A DNA stretch of 64,000 bases from Gaoshiqia sp050178015 (GTDB lineage Bacteria; Bacteroidota; Bacteroidia; Bacteroidales; Prolixibacteraceae): positions 1 to 64,000 of the forward strand of contig JBFXGM010000029.1 in NCBI GenBank assembly GCA_050178015.1. The letters are read 5' to 3'. Under the pieces are notes generated by a model. That model searched no databases and was not told where the DNA came from. It saw only the letters and a program-made list of their open reading frames with translations. The translations under genes and the position numbers were made by a program. The first letter of the stretch is position 1. Each line of letters starts with the position of its first letter. This document shows positions 61,903 to 64,000 of the stretch, in pieces.

Positions 61903-62145
61903 ATGGAAACCATCATCAGAATTAAGAAAAATAAGCCCGCGTTTAAAGCGCTGATCCTGTTGGCGAAAGAATTGGAAAAATCAGATCACAGCGCTATTTC
62001 AATCAGCGAAGTGGGTATCTCGAAAAAGACTGTTGAGGTTGTTGAACCTACCGAAAAAGCAGATGACCTTTCGGCCTGTTTCAACCAGTTAGCTGATTTT
62101 CCCGCACTGGAAGAATTAAGAAAACAAGCATGGCCAAAAATCTAA
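61903..62145 (+). CDS. VapB-like antitoxin of a type II toxin-antitoxin pair
   Basis: 80 residues. A short N-terminal basic segment (METIIRIKKNKPAFKALILL) and an acidic, Lys/Glu-rich tail (VEPTEKADDLSACFNQLADF) fit a small antitoxin that binds DNA with one end and neutralises the toxin with the other. I do not recognise a named family beyond that. The assignment depends mainly on the 16-base overlap with a PIN-domain gene. Confidence 0.75.
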   Translation: METIIRIKKNKPAFKALILLAKELEKSDHSAISISEVGISKKTVEVVEPTEKADDLSACFNQLADFPALEELRKQAWPKI

Positions 62146-62513
62146 TACTGATTGATAGTTGTGTATTGATCAAGGCATTTCGCAGGGATGCAATGGCCAA
62201 TAAAACCCTGCAAGAAATTGCTAACCGCACAGCCTATTCTGATATTACCCGGCTTGAACTGCTGGTTGGGGCAAATACCCCGGCAAAAAAAGAAGCCATG
62301 AACAAGATCTTCGCTTCCTATTACCGCGTTCCGCTAAGCCCTGAAATTGCAGACCAAGCCATGCAGATCATGAATGCCTACGTCACTGGGCAAAAAGTAA
62401 TTTCTGTGCCCGACTGCCTGATTGCAGCGACATCAATTGTATCAGGCTTTCCGTTGTTGACCTACAATAAAAAGGATTTTGAGTTTGTTGAAAGGATTTC
62501 TTTTTACAAGTAG
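62130..62513 (+). CDS. PIN-domain ribonuclease toxin (VapC-like)
   Basis: 127 residues. The PIN-domain acidic residues are visible: Asp9 in LILIDSCVLIKAF, Glu in DITRLELLVGA, Asp in VISVPDCLIAATS and Asp in LLTYNKKDFEFV. Such toxins cleave tRNA or other RNA when the antitoxin is lost. The start overlaps the antitoxin by 16 bases. The final TAG is the first part of the repeat phrase GTAGCTGAGTAAAGCCCGCA, so a dispersed repeat abuts or fixes the end of the gene. Confidence 0.88.
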   Translation: MAKNLILIDSCVLIKAFRRDAMANKTLQEIANRTAYSDITRLELLVGANTPAKKEAMNKIFASYYRVPLSPEIADQAMQIMNAYVTGQKVISVPDCLIAATSIVSGFPLLTYNKKDFEFVERISFYK

Positions 62514-62660
62514 CTGAGTAAAGCCCGCAGGGCAAAATCAGCGTGAATCGTTTATGAGTAGTGAGTAGTGAGTAGTGAGTAGTGAGACACGAGTAGCGAG
62601 TAGCCAGCCGCCAATCATCATTCATCAATCATCATTCATCAATCAAAACGTCTGCGTTCT
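62511..62660. repeat. Layered repeat block 2
   Basis: From the toxin stop codon: TAGCTGAGTAAAGCCCGCAG, AAATCAGCGTGAATCG, a run of GAGTAGT units, ACACGAGTAGCGAGTAGCC, then ATCATTCATCAATCATC and AAAACGTCTGCG. The order matches block 1 from 61300 on. Confidence 0.8.
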
Positions 62661-62667
62661 ATTTTTA

Positions 62668-62710
62668 ACCACAGAGTTACACGGAGGAAAACACGGAGAA
62701 CACAGAGAAG
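62668..62710. repeat. AACCACAGAGTTACACGGAG-type repeat
   Basis: AACCACAGAGTTACACGGAG, then AAAACACGGAGAACACAGAG. A related but inverted version is upstream of the GH2 gene at 28769-28869. Confidence 0.7.
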
Positions 62711-62814
62711 CAGCCAGCCGTCAGCTATCAATTCCAAAAACCTTATTTTAGTTGTTAACCTTAGTAGAAAAGCGAGCGGTATGTTTTATAAACCTTATTA
62801 CCTTATTTCTTTCA

Positions 62815-63060
62815 CAGCGAAGAGCGCAAAGAAGATTTTAAACGCGGAGAAGATTTAAACGCAAAACTTGTCCCGGTAACGGGAGGCCGCAAAGAAGGAT
62901 TTAAACATGAAACTTGTCCCGGTAACGGGAGAACACAAAGAACGCGAAGAAAAAATATAACGCAAAACTCGCGAAGAAATACCGCGTAGCGGTAAAAGTA
63001 TTGTAGCTGAGTTAAGCCCGCAGGGCAAAATCAGCGTGAATCGGTGAAAGAACAGGTTGA
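62815..63060. repeat. Layered repeat block 3
   Basis: Phrases of the GCGCAAAGAAGATTTTAAAC kind with two CCCGGTAACGGG hairpins (62871-62884, 62917-62930) and one ACCGCGTAGCGGT hairpin (62981-62993), then GTAGCTGAGTTAAGCCCGCA. It leads into the second foldback element. From 62711 to 62814 nothing recognisable is seen. Confidence 0.8.
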
Positions 63061-63079
63061 AGCAACGCGACAAATATGA

Positions 63080-63323
63080 TATGGGGTATCCGATCAACAC
63101 CCGTTAAGTAAAACCTGGTGCAGAGCACCTAAATATTTGTAGTAAATTCATGAATTATTATTGAAGGTGCAGCGCACCGTACCAAAAAAAACAAAATATT
63201 TTTCGGTGCTCTGCACCTTTTGGTTTGTTTATGCATTTTTGACTACAAATATTTAGCAGCTCTGCTGCTAAATCAATTTATATTTAAACAATTTTATCAC
63301 GGGCAATGATCGGATACCCCATA
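63080..63323. mobile_element. 244-bp foldback element, family 2, copy B
   Basis: Exactly the same length as copy A, with the same perfect 17-bp terminal inverted repeats (63080-63096 and 63307-63323), and differing at only a few positions. It sits at the same point of the surrounding repeat phrase as copy A (after GCGACAAA). Confidence 0.8.
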
Positions 63324-63344
63324 ATACATTAAATCATAAAAAAT

Positions 63345-64000
63345 CATATTAAATCCGCGTCATCTGCGTCCTATTCTTTTTAACCACGAAGAACACAAAG
63401 AAGGATTTAAACACGAAACTTGTCCCGGTAACGGGAGAACGCGAAGAACGCGAAGAAATACCGCGTAGCGGTTACATATTGGTAGAAAAGAAGACGCCCC
63501 CTCCACCCCGCACAAGCTGTTCAACGCGAGAACAAACATGAGTAGCGAGTAGCGAGACACGAGTAGCGAGTAGCCAGAAGCCAATCACCGTTCTTGAACC
63601 ACATAAGGCACATAGAACACATAAGAAGACACGAACAACCAGTAACAGTATAGTCCGCAGGGCCACACGCCAGCTATAACCGTCATTGCGAGGGAGGAGG
63701 AACGACGACCGCGGCAATCTGCCAGCGAACGACTCCGACCGTAATGGCGAGGGATTTGGGGCAACGCGACAAACATAAAATCATAAACAATCATATTAAA
63801 TCCGCGTCATCCGCGTCATATTCTTTTTAACCAAGAAGAACAGGAAGAAGGATTTAAACACGAAACTTGTCCCGGTAACGGGAGGACACAAAGAAGGCGC
63901 GAAGAAATACCGCGTAGCGGTTACATATTGGTAGAAAAGAAGACGCCCCCTCCACCCCGCACAAGCTGTTCAACGCGAGAACAAACATGAGTAGCGAGTA
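63345..64000. repeat. Layered repeat block 4, running off the window
   Basis: Starts with AAATCCGCGTCATCTGCGTC, then AACCACGAAGAACACAAAGA, two CCCGGTAACGGG hairpins (63423-63436, 63870-63883) and two ACCGCGTAGCGGT hairpins (63460-63472, 63909-63921). A 102-base segment at 63450-63551 returns without change at 63899-64000, so the block is a tandem of about 449 bases. It contains GCGACAAACATAAAATCAT near 63760, the counterpart of the foldback insertion site. No gene is credited. Confidence 0.8.

Noticed and set aside
62855..63794. Several short minus-strand frames in the repeat blocks
   Set aside because: All are read from repeated non-coding phrases, share the same segments and have no start context or family resemblance.
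1..64000. tRNA, rRNA or riboswitch genes
   Set aside because: I looked in each intergenic gap for cloverleaf or known aptamer patterns and saw none; a covariance-model scan would be needed to exclude diverged ones.

Overview
The window comes from a saccharolytic member of the Bacteroidota, possibly a Marinilabiliales/Prolixibacteraceae-like organism; that lower rank is inference. The signs are a SusC/SusD pair, many exported glycoside hydrolases and lipoproteins, promoters with the Bacteroidota -7 box TAnnTTTG, an ECF sigma/anti-sigma/DUF4097 unit, an UpxY-type NusG paralogue, and intergenic DNA full of hairpin repeats. No rRNA, tRNA or CRISPR array was seen.

Left edge to 21.5 kb (all + strand) is a heteroxylan-degradation block. 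An IS256-type element enters from the left and cuts off a GH5 gene; a second, more decayed GH5 tail follows. Then come four GH43 enzymes, four CE1-type esterases in tandem, a type-B carboxylesterase, a fused SASA/CE6 plus alpha/beta-hydrolase esterase, a GH115 alpha-glucuronidase and a GH95 enzyme. Together they would strip arabinose, (methyl)glucuronate, acetyl/feruloyl esters and fucose- or galactose-type caps from a highly decorated xylan. No endoxylanase or SusCD pair for this block lies in the window.

22.1-32.3 kb holds a WecA/TagO-type sugar-phosphate transferase, then a LacI-type regulator divergent from a GH109-GH20-GH2 set aimed at GalNAc/GlcNAc/Gal-bearing glycans. Two similar CG-centred palindromes in the divergent intergenic region are candidate LacI operators.

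32.4-47.1 kb is a complete sialic acid locus: a FadR-type GntR regulator facing SusC, SusD, sialidase, a second GH20, NanA lyase, NanM epimerase, AGE-type ManNAc 2-epimerase, a creatininase-family hydrolase of unknown role and an MFS transporter. Two inverted copies of TTATGTAGGACATA lie in the divergent promoter region, one directly after the -7 box of the SusC gene. The creatininase-like gene overlaps both neighbours and is the least explained member.

47.1-60.2 kb is mixed housekeeping and envelope DNA: a TlpA-like thiol oxidoreductase, a glycosyltransferase, the ECF sigma operon, a TrmJ-type RNA methyltransferase, a CDF metal exporter, a CHAD protein, two lipoproteins, another CE1-like esterase and UpxY. 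Between them lie two copies of a roughly 308-bp MITE-like element with terminal inverted repeats and apparent 8-10 bp target duplications, four copies of a GGTCACGAC/GTCGTGACC palindrome (one supplies the stop codon of the CHAD gene) and an array of about nine small hairpins.

60.5-64.0 kb has a small beta-barrel-like protein and a VapBC-like toxin-antitoxin pair set in about 2.5 kb of layered repeats: GAAGAACGCGAAGAA-type phrases, CCCGGTAACGGG and ACCGCGTAGCGGT hairpins, and two near-identical 244-bp foldback elements with perfect 17-bp terminal repeats. A third copy of the host repeat, without the insertion, acts as an empty site.
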